Origin: an uncultured Saprospiraceae bacterium
Lineage (GTDB): Bacteria; Bacteroidota; Bacteroidia; Chitinophagales; Saprospiraceae
DNA: 35,849 nt
Direction of reading: 5' to 3'
Assembly: GCA_938041325.1 (NCBI GenBank)
Contig: CALIAG010000420.1
Coordinates: 1 to 35,849 of the forward strand
Shown piece after piece: positions 8,665 through 16,132 of the stretch. Position 1 is the stretch's first letter, and the number at the start of each line of letters is the position of its first letter. The notes under the pieces are model-generated. The model had not been told where the DNA came from, ran no database searches, and saw nothing but the letters and a program-made list of their open reading frames with translations. The translations under genes and the position numbers were made by a program.

Positions 8665-9588
8665 ATGCCAGTAAAAATAAGACTACAGCGACGAGGTCGC
8701 AAAAAAAGACCCTTCTATCACATCGTGATAGCGGATGCCCGGTCTCCTAGAGACGGAAGATTTATTGAGAAAATCGGAACTTATAACCCGATGACTTCAC
8801 CTGCAACTATCGATTTGGATCGTGACCGAGCCTTCGATTGGTTAATGAAGGGAGCTCAACCAACGGAAACAACCCGTGCAATTCTTAGATTCAAAGGCGT
8901 ACTTTACAAGAAACACCTTATGCGAGGTGTTAATAAAGGTGCTTTGACTCAAGAACAAGCGGATGCTAAACTCGTTGAATGGCTTGCTGAAAAAGACACC
9001 AAAATTGCAGCTAGAATCGCTCAATCTATTGAGGATAAAAAAGCCGAGTTGGTTAGAATATCCGGAAAAGCTAAGGCTATTGCTCCTATTGTAGAAAAAG
9101 CTGCTGCCTCTGGTAGTGCTCCTGCACCTGAAGAGCAAAAATCTTTTGCTGAATCAGTAGAACAGACAACAATTGAAACTGTAAGTCAGGAAACTCCTGC
9201 TCCTGAAGCTCCGGCTGAAGAAGCTGCTCCAGTTGCAGAAGAAGTTGCTGCTCCAGTTGTTGAAGAAGCTCCTGCACCCGTTGTAGAAGCAGAAGCTCCT
9301 GCTGAAGAAAAAGCTGCTGATGACCTTAGAAAGATTGAAGGAATTGGACCAAAAATCGCTGAAGTGCTAACTGCCGGTGGCATTGCAACTTATGCTGATT
9401 TAGCTGGTGCAACACCTGAAAAGATTAAAGAGGTTTTGGATGCTGCTGAAGGAAACTTTGCCGCTCATGATCCTGCTACTTGGCCAGCACAAAGTAAAAT
9501 GGCTGCTGAGGGTAAATGGGATGAATTGAAGAAATGGCAAGATGAGCTTGACGGCGGGAAAGTTGTCGAGACCAAAAAAGAAGATTAA
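8665..9588 (+). CDS. rpsP: 30S ribosomal protein S16 with C-terminal helix-hairpin-helix extension
   Basis: The protein has 307 residues against about 80-180 in most bacteria. S16 helps assemble the 30S subunit. Residues 1-90 are classical S16: [20 protein letters not shown], then [20 protein letters not shown] charged helical segment (about 95-150) follows, then an Ala/Pro/Glu-rich linker (about 150-218), then a compact domain (about 219-300) with [17 protein letters not shown], a helix-hairpin-helix signature, and a tail with [20 protein letters not shown]. From memory, the same type of domain is appended to ribosomal protein L21 in many Bacteroidota. The ATG at 8665 begins the universally conserved N-terminus. 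Neither rimM nor trmD, the frequent partners, follows; a strong hairpin ends the transcript. Confidence 0.95.
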   Translation: MPVKIRLQRRGRKKRPFYHIVIADARSPRDGRFIEKIGTYNPMTSPATIDLDRDRAFDWLMKGAQPTETTRAILRFKGVLYKKHLMRGVNKGALTQEQADAKLVEWLAEKDTKIAARIAQSIEDKKAELVRISGKAKAIAPIVEKAAASGSAPAPEEQKSFAESVEQTTIETVSQETPAPEAPAEEAAPVAEEVAAPVVEEAPAPVVEAEAPAEEKAADDLRKIEGIGPKIAEVLTAGGIATYADLAGATPEKIKEVLDAAEGNFAAHDPATWPAQSKMAAEGKWDELKKWQDELDGGKVVETKKED

Positions 9589-9673
9589 AATCGCTTAGCG
9601 AAAAAATGTTATATTTACATAACATATAAGAAGTTGCTTATATTTTTGATCAACTTCACAAAATTATTGTCTT

Positions 9674-9713
9674 TTTAAACCTAGTAGGGCCTTGTTGCGC
9701 TACTAGGTTTAAA
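9674..9713 (+). terminator. 14-bp perfect hairpin after rpsP
   Basis: TTTAAACCTAGTAG (9674-9687) pairs perfectly with CTACTAGGTTTAAA (9700-9713) around a 12-base loop. It lies 86 bases past the rpsP stop. The U-tract after it is short (TTT). It probably ends the rpsP message. Between the stop and this stem is a smaller dyad, ATGTTAT/ATAACAT (9606-9625). Confidence 0.65.
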
Positions 9714-9800
9714 TTTAAAATGTTGAAATTGAACGGAGTATTTCTACTCTATCCATACCCTCAGCAAAGACGCTATACACTAACCTTATAAATTCTTGTT

Positions 9801-11192
9801 ATGAAGGAACTAGAAAGCAAGTACAGTGATCAACTCAATCAAATAGCAGAAAAATTACAAGCCTCTGAAGAGCTTAAAAAATATTTAGAAGAGGAAGAAG
9901 AAGAAGATTATCTAGGACTGCGAAACTTATATGAACCAGATATTCAAAAAGTTTACGATGAAGTAGTTGAAGACAACCCTCTTCAGATAATCGGCTTCGA
10001 ACAAATGCTCCTAGAAGAAAAATTTGAAGGTATGTTTTTGCCTCGTATTCTAGGGTATGCTGTTTTAAGAGGAGAAGTAAACGAAAATTATAAATACAAG
10101 AAGCCACAAGACCACTTTGCGGCCATCGTAACTGCGATTTGCGATTCTTCTAATTTTGATTGCTTGAAAAAGAGAATTGGACAAACGCTCCAAATGGGCT
10201 TCGCACTCAGTTCTGATATCTGGATAACGAACCTTATCAATACTTTTGCAAATAAAAGAATTCGTTATTTCCTACAAAGTCAAAAACTACCTAAGTACCT
10301 CGATCCTAAAAGCCGAGCTTTGGGTCATAGTAGGTATAAAAATCAATTTAAGAATGAAAACTTTTATACTGCCGACTTCCCAACAGACCTTGGTGGCTTG
10401 AAAGTATTGTTTTCCTCTTTAAAAACGTTCATTTTATATCGAGCTCAGCACGGAAAGAATAATGTTACCTTGCTCCCTGAAATCAAGGCCTTTTTATCAA
10501 GAGAAGAATTCAAAAATACTCCAGAGTACATTCAAATGCTCGCTATCTATATCAATTTTTTCGATTTAGATCAAGCTGATAAAGCACAAGCAAACAATCT
10601 TTTTAATACTGCTCGACAGTCTAATGAAAATTTAAAAGAACTTTGGTTTGACTTTATTTTAGAACAACAATTGAGTGCACCAAAAATTGACGCAAAAGCA
10701 GATGCAAGAGTTTGGGAATTGGTGAATGAGAAAATTGAAGATGATCTAAAAGCTTATTACAAACTAATGAATACTGTTCATACAAAAGGCTACATCCATG
10801 ATGAAGCTATTGAAGCAGTTAAAATGTTTTATGGCAATTATGGAGGTCTCTCTGACATCAATGAAGCGGTAAGAAAAACAATCTTTAATAAATTTGAAAG
10901 TGTAATCAGCAATATCGCTGAAAACGAATACACGGAATACTTTGAGATTTCAAAATACTTCCCAGTATACTTCAATATTTTTACCAATCAGAAATTCAAT
11001 CAGGATGTCAAAAACCTTTGCATGACATATGTTAGAAGGTTATTAAAAAGATATACCGATAAAAGAGGTAAAGATTATCAGGACATCAAGAAATTTGTTG
11101 TTGCAAACTTCCTTGAAAATAAGTTCTTAAAAGAAAAAGAATTAGTAGAGTTGTTTAAAACCAAAAGAAAGAAACGTACTCCAGCAAGCTAA
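9801..11192 (+). CDS. Uncharacterised predicted cytoplasmic helical protein
   Basis: The 463-residue product is not recognised. It has no signal peptide and no membrane segment. The N-terminus is a charged helix with an acidic run (LEEEEEEDYLGLRNLYEPD, about 29-47). The rest appears mostly alpha-helical, rich in Lys, Glu, Phe and Tyr, with no catalytic motif that I can name. It stands alone between the hairpin after rpsP and a strong terminator of its own, so it appears to be a single-gene unit. The ATG at 9801 gives a plausible N-terminus, and base and codon use match the neighbours. An HEAT-like or other helical-repeat scaffold is possible but not shown. Confidence 0.8.
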   Translation: MKELESKYSDQLNQIAEKLQASEELKKYLEEEEEEDYLGLRNLYEPDIQKVYDEVVEDNPLQIIGFEQMLLEEKFEGMFLPRILGYAVLRGEVNENYKYKKPQDHFAAIVTAICDSSNFDCLKKRIGQTLQMGFALSSDIWITNLINTFANKRIRYFLQSQKLPKYLDPKSRALGHSRYKNQFKNENFYTADFPTDLGGLKVLFSSLKTFILYRAQHGKNNVTLLPEIKAFLSREEFKNTPEYIQMLAIYINFFDLDQADKAQANNLFNTARQSNENLKELWFDFILEQQLSAPKIDAKADARVWELVNEKIEDDLKAYYKLMNTVHTKGYIHDEAIEAVKMFYGNYGGLSDINEAVRKTIFNKFESVISNIAENEYTEYFEISKYFPVYFNIFTNQKFNQDVKNLCMTYVRRLLKRYTDKRGKDYQDIKKFVVANFLENKFLKEKELVELFKTKRKKRTPAS

Positions 11193-11202
11193 TCAAGCTA
11201 TA

Positions 11203-11244
11203 TAACATTCAATCCGACAATAACTTTTGTTGGATTGAATGTTA
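11203..11244 (+). terminator. 18-bp hairpin after the 463-residue ORF
   Basis: Bases 11203-11220 pair with 11227-11244 across a 6-base loop, with one G-U pair; the core arms are AACATTCAATCC and GGATTGAATGTT. It begins 10 bases after the stop codon. The following sequence is only moderately T-rich (CCTTTCATT). Confidence 0.7.
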
Positions 11245-11325
11245 CCTTTCATTGTCCCAAGCGTGCTGTCAATGCACCCTGACCAGATTATTTTTTTTCT
11301 ATAATTTCACTTTAATCAAGAGCAT

Positions 11326-13518
11326 ATGTCTCGTCTGGTTATCATCTCCAATAGACTTCCAGTCACCATCAATAAGAAAGATGGCGAATTATTCTACTAT
11401 CCGTCAGCCGGTGGCTTAGCAACGGGCCTTTCTTCCATGGATAAATCCATTGAACAACTTTGGATTGGTTGGCCAGGTGGTAATATCGAGGACAAAAAAG
11501 AGAAAAAAGAAATAAAAGATCAATTGGCTAATGACGGGTTGGTTCCTGTATTTCTTTCCGAAAAAGATATTGAACTTTATTACGAAGGATTTTCGAATAA
11601 AGTTGTTTGGCCTCATTTTCATTACTTTACTCAATTCACCAATTACAACAACCACAGTTACTGGAGCGCTTATGAGCGGGTAAACAATAAATTCATGGAG
11701 GTGCTAAAAGAGCATTTGCGTGATGATGATGTGGTCTGGGTTCACGATTATCAATTGATGCTTTTGCCTGCATTGATTAGAACCTTTAACCCCAATACGG
11801 AAATCGGATTCTTTCTGCATATACCCTTCCCGTCCTATGAAATTTTTAGGACACTTCCCTGGAGGGAAGAATTGCTTGAAGGATTACTCGGTGCGGATCA
11901 AATTGGTTTTCATACCTATGATTATATGCGTCACTTTTTGAGTGCTGCCTATCGGATCGCTGGATTCGAACATAACTTTGGAAAAATAAATGTTGGTCAA
12001 CGGATTGTAAACGTTGATGTATTTCCAATGGGAATTGACTATGAAAAGTATGCATTCCCAGAAAGGTATCTAGATGGAGAACATTTTGAAAATACCATTA
12101 GTCGATTGACTTCTAAAGGAAGAAAATTGATTCTTAGTATTGACCGCTTGGATTATACCAAAGGGATTCCGCAAAGAATCAAAGCATTCGAAAAATTCAT
12201 TAAGAAAAATCCACAATACCACGGCAAAGTTACCTTATTGCTCATCGTCGTTCCTTCAAGATCTAAAGTTGATCAATATCAGGAATTGAAAAACGAAGTA
12301 GACACTTTGGTCGGAAAAGTAGATGGACAGTTTCGAACTTTCGGCTGGTCCCCTATCCAATACTTCTACCGATCTTTTCCTTTTCAAGAACTGACCGCCA
12401 TTTACAAAGCTGCTGATATTGCTTTGATTACTCCATTGAGAGACGGCATGAATCTAGTCGCCAAAGAATTTGTAGCATCCAAAGAAGTCAGCAAAAAAGG
12501 GGTTTTAATTCTCAGTGAAATGGCAGGTGCTTCTAATGAATTGACGGATGCACTCATTGTCAATCCAAGAGATATTACAGATATGGAAGAAGCCTTGGAA
12601 AAGGCTATGGAAATGAGTCTAGAAGAACAAGCAGAGCGATTGACAAAGATGCAGCATAGGCTAAAAAAATATACAGTAAAACACTGGGCAGAAACGTTTT
12701 TAACTGAACTCTCTCAAATGTCTGTTTTAAAAAGCTCGAACGAAATAAATGAGTTGAATGAAGATTCAAAATTTCAATTATTATCCGATTATAAAAATGC
12801 AAAAAACAGATTAATCCTGTTGGATTATGATGGGACCTTGGTTAGCTTCAAACCCGAGCCACACCTTGCAAAACCTGATGCAGAAGTTCTTGCATTATTA
12901 GAAGGCTTGCGCGATTCCGAAGCCAACAAATTGGTTATCATAAGCGGTCGGGACAAAGATACACTTGGAGATTGGTTGGGTCATTTAGATTTAGAAATGT
13001 CCGCAGAGCATGGAGTGTGGCGATTCCAAAAAAGCAATTGGGAACTGGCCCACGGAATCACTAATTCTTGGAAGAAAGATATTCGTCCGGTGTTGGAAGC
13101 GATGGTCGAAAGAACGCCTGGTTCATTCATTGAAGAAAAGGACTATTCAATTGCATGGCACTATCGTAAAATCGATAAAGCACTAGGAGAAAAAAGAATC
13201 AGAGAATTCCGAGATGTACTTTTGTATTTGACAGCCAACCTTGATTTGCAAGTCTTAGAAGGCAACAAAGTTGTAGAGGTTAAAAACTCAGGAGTCAATA
13301 AAGGCAATGCAACCTTAAAATGGGTCAATAGCTCTGACTGGGATTTCATTCTAGCGATTGGAGATGACAACACCGATGAAGATATTTTTAAAGCCTTACC
13401 AGATTTCGGTTATTCTATAAAAGTGGGCAGAGACAAAACAGCTGCGAAATACAGCCTTTTTGGAGTTAAAAAAGTGAGGGCATTACTGAAAGAATTGGTT
13501 GAAATAAAAGTGACTTAA
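11326..13518 (+). CDS. otsAB: Bifunctional trehalose-6-phosphate synthase/phosphatase
   Basis: The 730-residue fusion makes trehalose from UDP-glucose and glucose-6-phosphate in two steps in the cytoplasm. Residues 1 to about 470 form a GT20 synthase: SNRLPVTI near the N-terminus, GGLATGLSS, WVHDYQLMLLP, FFLHIPFPS, and DRLDYTKGI (273-281), where R274 and K279 should contact the UDP phosphates. Residues about 490-730 form a HAD phosphatase with LLDYDGTL (nucleophile D500, acid/base D502), SGRDKDTL and GDDNTDED. Both active sites look intact. Trehalose is a common osmoprotectant, so a role in salt or desiccation stress is likely. An imperfect -7-like sequence (TATAATTTCAC near 11299) lies upstream. 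The gene converges on the next with only 4 bases between stops. Confidence 0.95.
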   Translation: MSRLVIISNRLPVTINKKDGELFYYPSAGGLATGLSSMDKSIEQLWIGWPGGNIEDKKEKKEIKDQLANDGLVPVFLSEKDIELYYEGFSNKVVWPHFHYFTQFTNYNNHSYWSAYERVNNKFMEVLKEHLRDDDVVWVHDYQLMLLPALIRTFNPNTEIGFFLHIPFPSYEIFRTLPWREELLEGLLGADQIGFHTYDYMRHFLSAAYRIAGFEHNFGKINVGQRIVNVDVFPMGIDYEKYAFPERYLDGEHFENTISRLTSKGRKLILSIDRLDYTKGIPQRIKAFEKFIKKNPQYHGKVTLLLIVVPSRSKVDQYQELKNEVDTLVGKVDGQFRTFGWSPIQYFYRSFPFQELTAIYKAADIALITPLRDGMNLVAKEFVASKEVSKKGVLILSEMAGASNELTDALIVNPRDITDMEEALEKAMEMSLEEQAERLTKMQHRLKKYTVKHWAETFLTELSQMSVLKSSNEINELNEDSKFQLLSDYKNAKNRLILLDYDGTLVSFKPEPHLAKPDAEVLALLEGLRDSEANKLVIISGRDKDTLGDWLGHLDLEMSAEHGVWRFQKSNWELAHGITNSWKKDIRPVLEAMVERTPGSFIEEKDYSIAWHYRKIDKALGEKRIREFRDVLLYLTANLDLQVLEGNKVVEVKNSGVNKGNATLKWVNSSDWDFILAIGDDNTDEDIFKALPDFGYSIKVGRDKTAAKYSLFGVKKVRALLKELVEIKVT

Positions 13519-13522
13519 CTGT

Positions 13523-14947
13523 TCACTTAAAAAGCTTCTTCCAAACACTTTCCGCCGCATAATAACCACACATTCCATGGACGCCTCCTCCCGGGGGCGT
13601 TGAAGCAGAGCAAATAAATATTTTTGAATTGGGAGTCGAATAAGGATCAAGCCGCGCTACTGGTCTTGTAAACAGTTGACTAATATCTGCAGCTCCTCCC
13701 GTCACTGCACCACCTACATAATTTGGATTATAACTTTCGAAGGCTTTTGCATTCATAGAAGATTTTGCTAAAATTGTATTCTTGAAACCGGGCGCAAAAC
13801 GTTCAATCTGGTTTTCAATAATTTCGGACCTATCTTTTTCAGAGCCAAAAGGTACATGACAATACGCCCAGCAGGTATGCTTACCGTCCGGACTCCTAGT
13901 ATTATCAAATTGACTTTGTTGTGCCACCAATACATAAGGATTCTCAGAATGCTTCCCTTCCCAAGCTTCTTTTTCACCACGGGCAATCTCATTAAAAGTT
14001 CCTCCCAAATGAACCGTAGAAGCTTTTAGACAATTTTTATCTCGCCAAGGTATAGCTTCGCTTAAGGCATAATCTATTTTGAAAACACCAGGTCCAAAAT
14101 TAAACTTGTTGAGTTTGTTGCGATATGAAACAGGCAATTCATCCTGGGCAATTTTCGCAACTTGCACGGGATCTGTATCAAATAAGTAGGCCTTTGCTTT
14201 TGGCAACTCCGAAAACAACTTGATCCTTTTAGACAACTGGATTTCTCCACCCGCTGCCTCAAAACAATCTCGCAAAGCATTGGCAATAGATTGGGAGCCA
14301 CCTTTTGCCACTGGCCAATCTACCTCATGCCCACACGCGAAAAAGACCAATCCCAATGCTGCCGTAAAATATTTATCAAAAGGCAATACGCTATGTGCGG
14401 CACATCCTGCAAATAAGGCTTTTGCTCTTTCTCCTTTAAAAAATAATTTTGAAAATGCAGTTGCAGATAAAGCTGCTTTCATTCCAAAACGAGCCATGAA
14501 TATCGGATGCTTAGGCATCCCTAGAGGCTTTAAACTATCTTCCAAAAGCCAATCTACTCGTTTTGCAATTGGAGCCATTAGCCGTTTGTATTGTTTGGAA
14601 TCCAGGCCCAAATTATCCGCAGTTTCAACCACTGACTTCGTCAACAAGATTGCACTTCCGTCATCCATTGGATGAGCAACAGAACAATCCGGAAAAACCC
14701 ATTCTAAACCATAGTTTTCTAAATCCAGTTGTTTAAACCAAGGAGACAAAACCCCCATCGGATGAACCGCAGAACAAACATCATGATGAAAGCCATCCAA
14801 TGTGAGTTCGGCTGTACGCATCCCTCCCCCGATTATATCAGCGGCTTCAAGGATCAATACGTTTAAACCTTTTTTGACCAGATAAATGCCTGCACTTAGA
14901 CCATTCGGACCAGAACCAATAATGACTACATCGTATGCTTTTTCCAT
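13523..14947 (-). CDS. Phytoene-desaturase-like FAD-dependent oxidoreductase
   Basis: The protein has 474 residues. A dinucleotide-binding fold starts at the N-terminus: VVIIGSGPNGLSAGIYLVKK (7-26), then LILEAADIIGGGMRTAEL. The C-terminus has the FAD-binding end of this amine-oxidase/CrtI clan (SSASTPPGGGVHGMCGYYAA, given here in approximate form). It belongs with the NAD(P)/FAD-dependent oxidoreductases often labelled phytoene dehydrogenase-related or PYROXD2-like. No other carotenoid gene is nearby, so a carotenoid substrate is not supported and the substrate remains unknown. It has its own promoter, with a leader of about 20 bases. Confidence 0.85.
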   Translation of the reverse strand: MEKAYDVVIIGSGPNGLSAGIYLVKKGLNVLILEAADIIGGGMRTAELTLDGFHHDVCSAVHPMGVLSPWFKQLDLENYGLEWVFPDCSVAHPMDDGSAILLTKSVVETADNLGLDSKQYKRLMAPIAKRVDWLLEDSLKPLGMPKHPIFMARFGMKAALSATAFSKLFFKGERAKALFAGCAAHSVLPFDKYFTAALGLVFFACGHEVDWPVAKGGSQSIANALRDCFEAAGGEIQLSKRIKLFSELPKAKAYLFDTDPVQVAKIAQDELPVSYRNKLNKFNFGPGVFKIDYALSEAIPWRDKNCLKASTVHLGGTFNEIARGEKEAWEGKHSENPYVLVAQQSQFDNTRSPDGKHTCWAYCHVPFGSEKDRSEIIENQIERFAPGFKNTILAKSSMNAKAFESYNPNYVGGAVTGGAADISQLFTRPVARLDPYSTPNSKIFICSASTPPGGGVHGMCGYYAAESVWKKLFK

Positions 14948-14974
14948 CTACAGATTTTTTGCGGCTTCGATTCG

Positions 14975-15001
14975 CAAATTTACTCGTCCAATATCAAACA
15001 A
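14975..15001 (-). promoter_or_regulatory. Promoter of the oxidoreductase gene
   Basis: On the minus strand TTG (15001-14999), 16 bases, then TAAATTTG (14982-14975), a near-consensus Bacteroidota promoter. The start near 14968 gives a leader of about 20 bases. Confidence 0.55.
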
Positions 15002-15035
15002 AGCGGTACTTCAGATTCGAAAATACACCTTTTTA

Positions 15036-15128
15036 CTAAGATTCTAAAAGAGCTTTGTTATTAACAAGGACCGCTTCAAAATCTACCATTTTCTCTGAAG
15101 GTCCTTCATCATATCCATCTAAATTCAT
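15036..15128 (-). CDS. Possible small ORF of 30 residues
   Basis: An ATG at 15128 opens a 30-codon frame ending in TAG at 15036-15038. The translation begins MNLDGYDEGPSEKMVDFEAV and ends LVNNKALLES, a balanced acidic composition that looks protein-like. AGAAGA precedes the ATG, and an in-frame stop lies just upstream, so the start is fixed. No family is recognised. It could be a real small protein, a gene remnant, or chance. Confidence 0.3.
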   Translation of the reverse strand: MNLDGYDEGPSEKMVDFEAVLVNNKALLES

Positions 15129-15244
15129 TCTTCTATTCTAGCTTAAAAACACTATTTTTTATAAAACTTCCCGTTTGAATCATTAGTTTGTCGAAAAATA
15201 ATCAGTTCCAATAGAAGAATATCAATTTTAGCATTGCCATTCTT

Positions 15245-15252
15245 TACATTTG
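15245..15252 (+). promoter_or_regulatory. Promoter -7 box for the EI24-like gene
   Basis: TACATTTG matches TAnnTTTG and is identical to the -7 box of rmuC. No clear -33 TTG is seen. The start near 15259 gives a leader of about 14 bases. Confidence 0.45.
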
Positions 15253-15272
15253 AATAAACAAAATCAAAATTC

Positions 15273-16046
15273 ATGTTTACGGAATTTATAGCTGGTATTA
15301 CTTCATATGGAAAAGCTTTTAGGACTATTTCCAAAATGAGATTGTGGTCCTACTTATTGGCCCCAGCCTTGGTGTGCGTCCTTCTCGCAGGGTTGATCGG
15401 CACATCTGCTTACGCCTTGTCAGACAATTTGGGCTCCGTACTTGTTGGTTGGTATCCGTTTGAATGGGGCTTAACGGCTATTTCAAAAATCAGCAATTTC
15501 ATAGGTGCTATTGTTATTGGTATTGGCGGATTGGTTATTTACAAGCATTTAGTGATTGTAGCGGTCTCCCCTTTTATGAGTCCTTTATCTCAAAAAGTAG
15601 AAGAACAATTAACGGGTAGAGCTACTAAAAATCGAGGCTTTCAAGTGGGAAGGGCGATAAAAGAAATAGGAAGAGGTTTGAGGATTGCCTTTCGAAATAT
15701 TTTTAGGGAGTTATTTTTGGTTGCAATTCTGATGCTGCTCAGTTTTATTCCTGTTGTAGGAGTATTTTTTGGCATTTTGATATTCTTGGTTCAAGCATAT
15801 TTTGCTGGTTTTGGAAACCTTGATTATACGCTCGAAAGACATTTTTCAGTAAAGGAAAGTGTTCGATTTGTTAAAAATCACAAGGGATTAGCTATTGGAA
15901 ATGGCGTTGTATTTCTTGGATTATTGATGACTGGAATTGGCTTCTTGTTTGCTCCACCTCTTGCTGCTGTTGCAGGCACCTTAGAAAGTGTCAGAAAAAT
16001 GGAAGGGCAAGGTCTCCTTCAAGAAGTAAATGAAGACTTCGTTTAA
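15273..16046 (+). CDS. EI24/CysZ-like integral membrane protein
   Basis: The protein has 257 residues with about four hydrophobic stretches (25-48, 74-98, 147-178, 206-236). The layout and signatures fit the EI24 domain family: an N-terminal FIAGITSYGKAFRTI, VAVSPFMSPLSQKVE after the second segment, and FAGFGNLDYTLERHFSVKE before the last. In proteobacteria the relative CysZ moves sulfate into the cytoplasm; many EI24 proteins outside that group have no known substrate. No cysteine-biosynthesis gene is nearby, so sulfate transport is not supported here. Its transcript may stop before the propeller kinase gene, which starts 86 bases downstream. Confidence 0.82.
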   Translation: MFTEFIAGITSYGKAFRTISKMRLWSYLLAPALVCVLLAGLIGTSAYALSDNLGSVLVGWYPFEWGLTAISKISNFIGAIVIGIGGLVIYKHLVIVAVSPFMSPLSQKVEEQLTGRATKNRGFQVGRAIKEIGRGLRIAFRNIFRELFLVAILMLLSFIPVVGVFFGILIFLVQAYFAGFGNLDYTLERHFSVKESVRFVKNHKGLAIGNGVVFLGLLMTGIGFLFAPPLAAVAGTLESVRKMEGQGLLQEVNEDFV

Positions 16047-16132
16047 ATTCCCGTTCATTCCCGAAAGCATACCTTTAGTCCGAATTTGAATCAATAATTT
16101 GGTTAGATAGACCTTGAATCTTATTTTGATGG

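Larger units (their letters stand above)
14948..15272. other. 325-base divergent intergenic region
   Basis: It holds a promoter for the minus-strand oxidoreductase (14975-15001), a possible 30-codon ORF (15036-15128, minus), and the -7 box of the EI24 gene (15245-15252). A stem AAGGACC (15066-15072) with GGTCCTT (15100-15106) lies within the small ORF. Nothing else is recognised. Confidence 0.4.

Noticed and set aside
9641-9648. TATTTTTG promoter between rpsP and its hairpin
   Set aside because: No -33 element and no downstream gene before the hairpin; TAnnTTTG matches are frequent by chance in such A/T-rich gaps.
14220-14675. 151-residue + strand ORF inside the oxidoreductase gene
   Set aside because: It is antisense to a well-supported conserved gene and has no recognisable motif.
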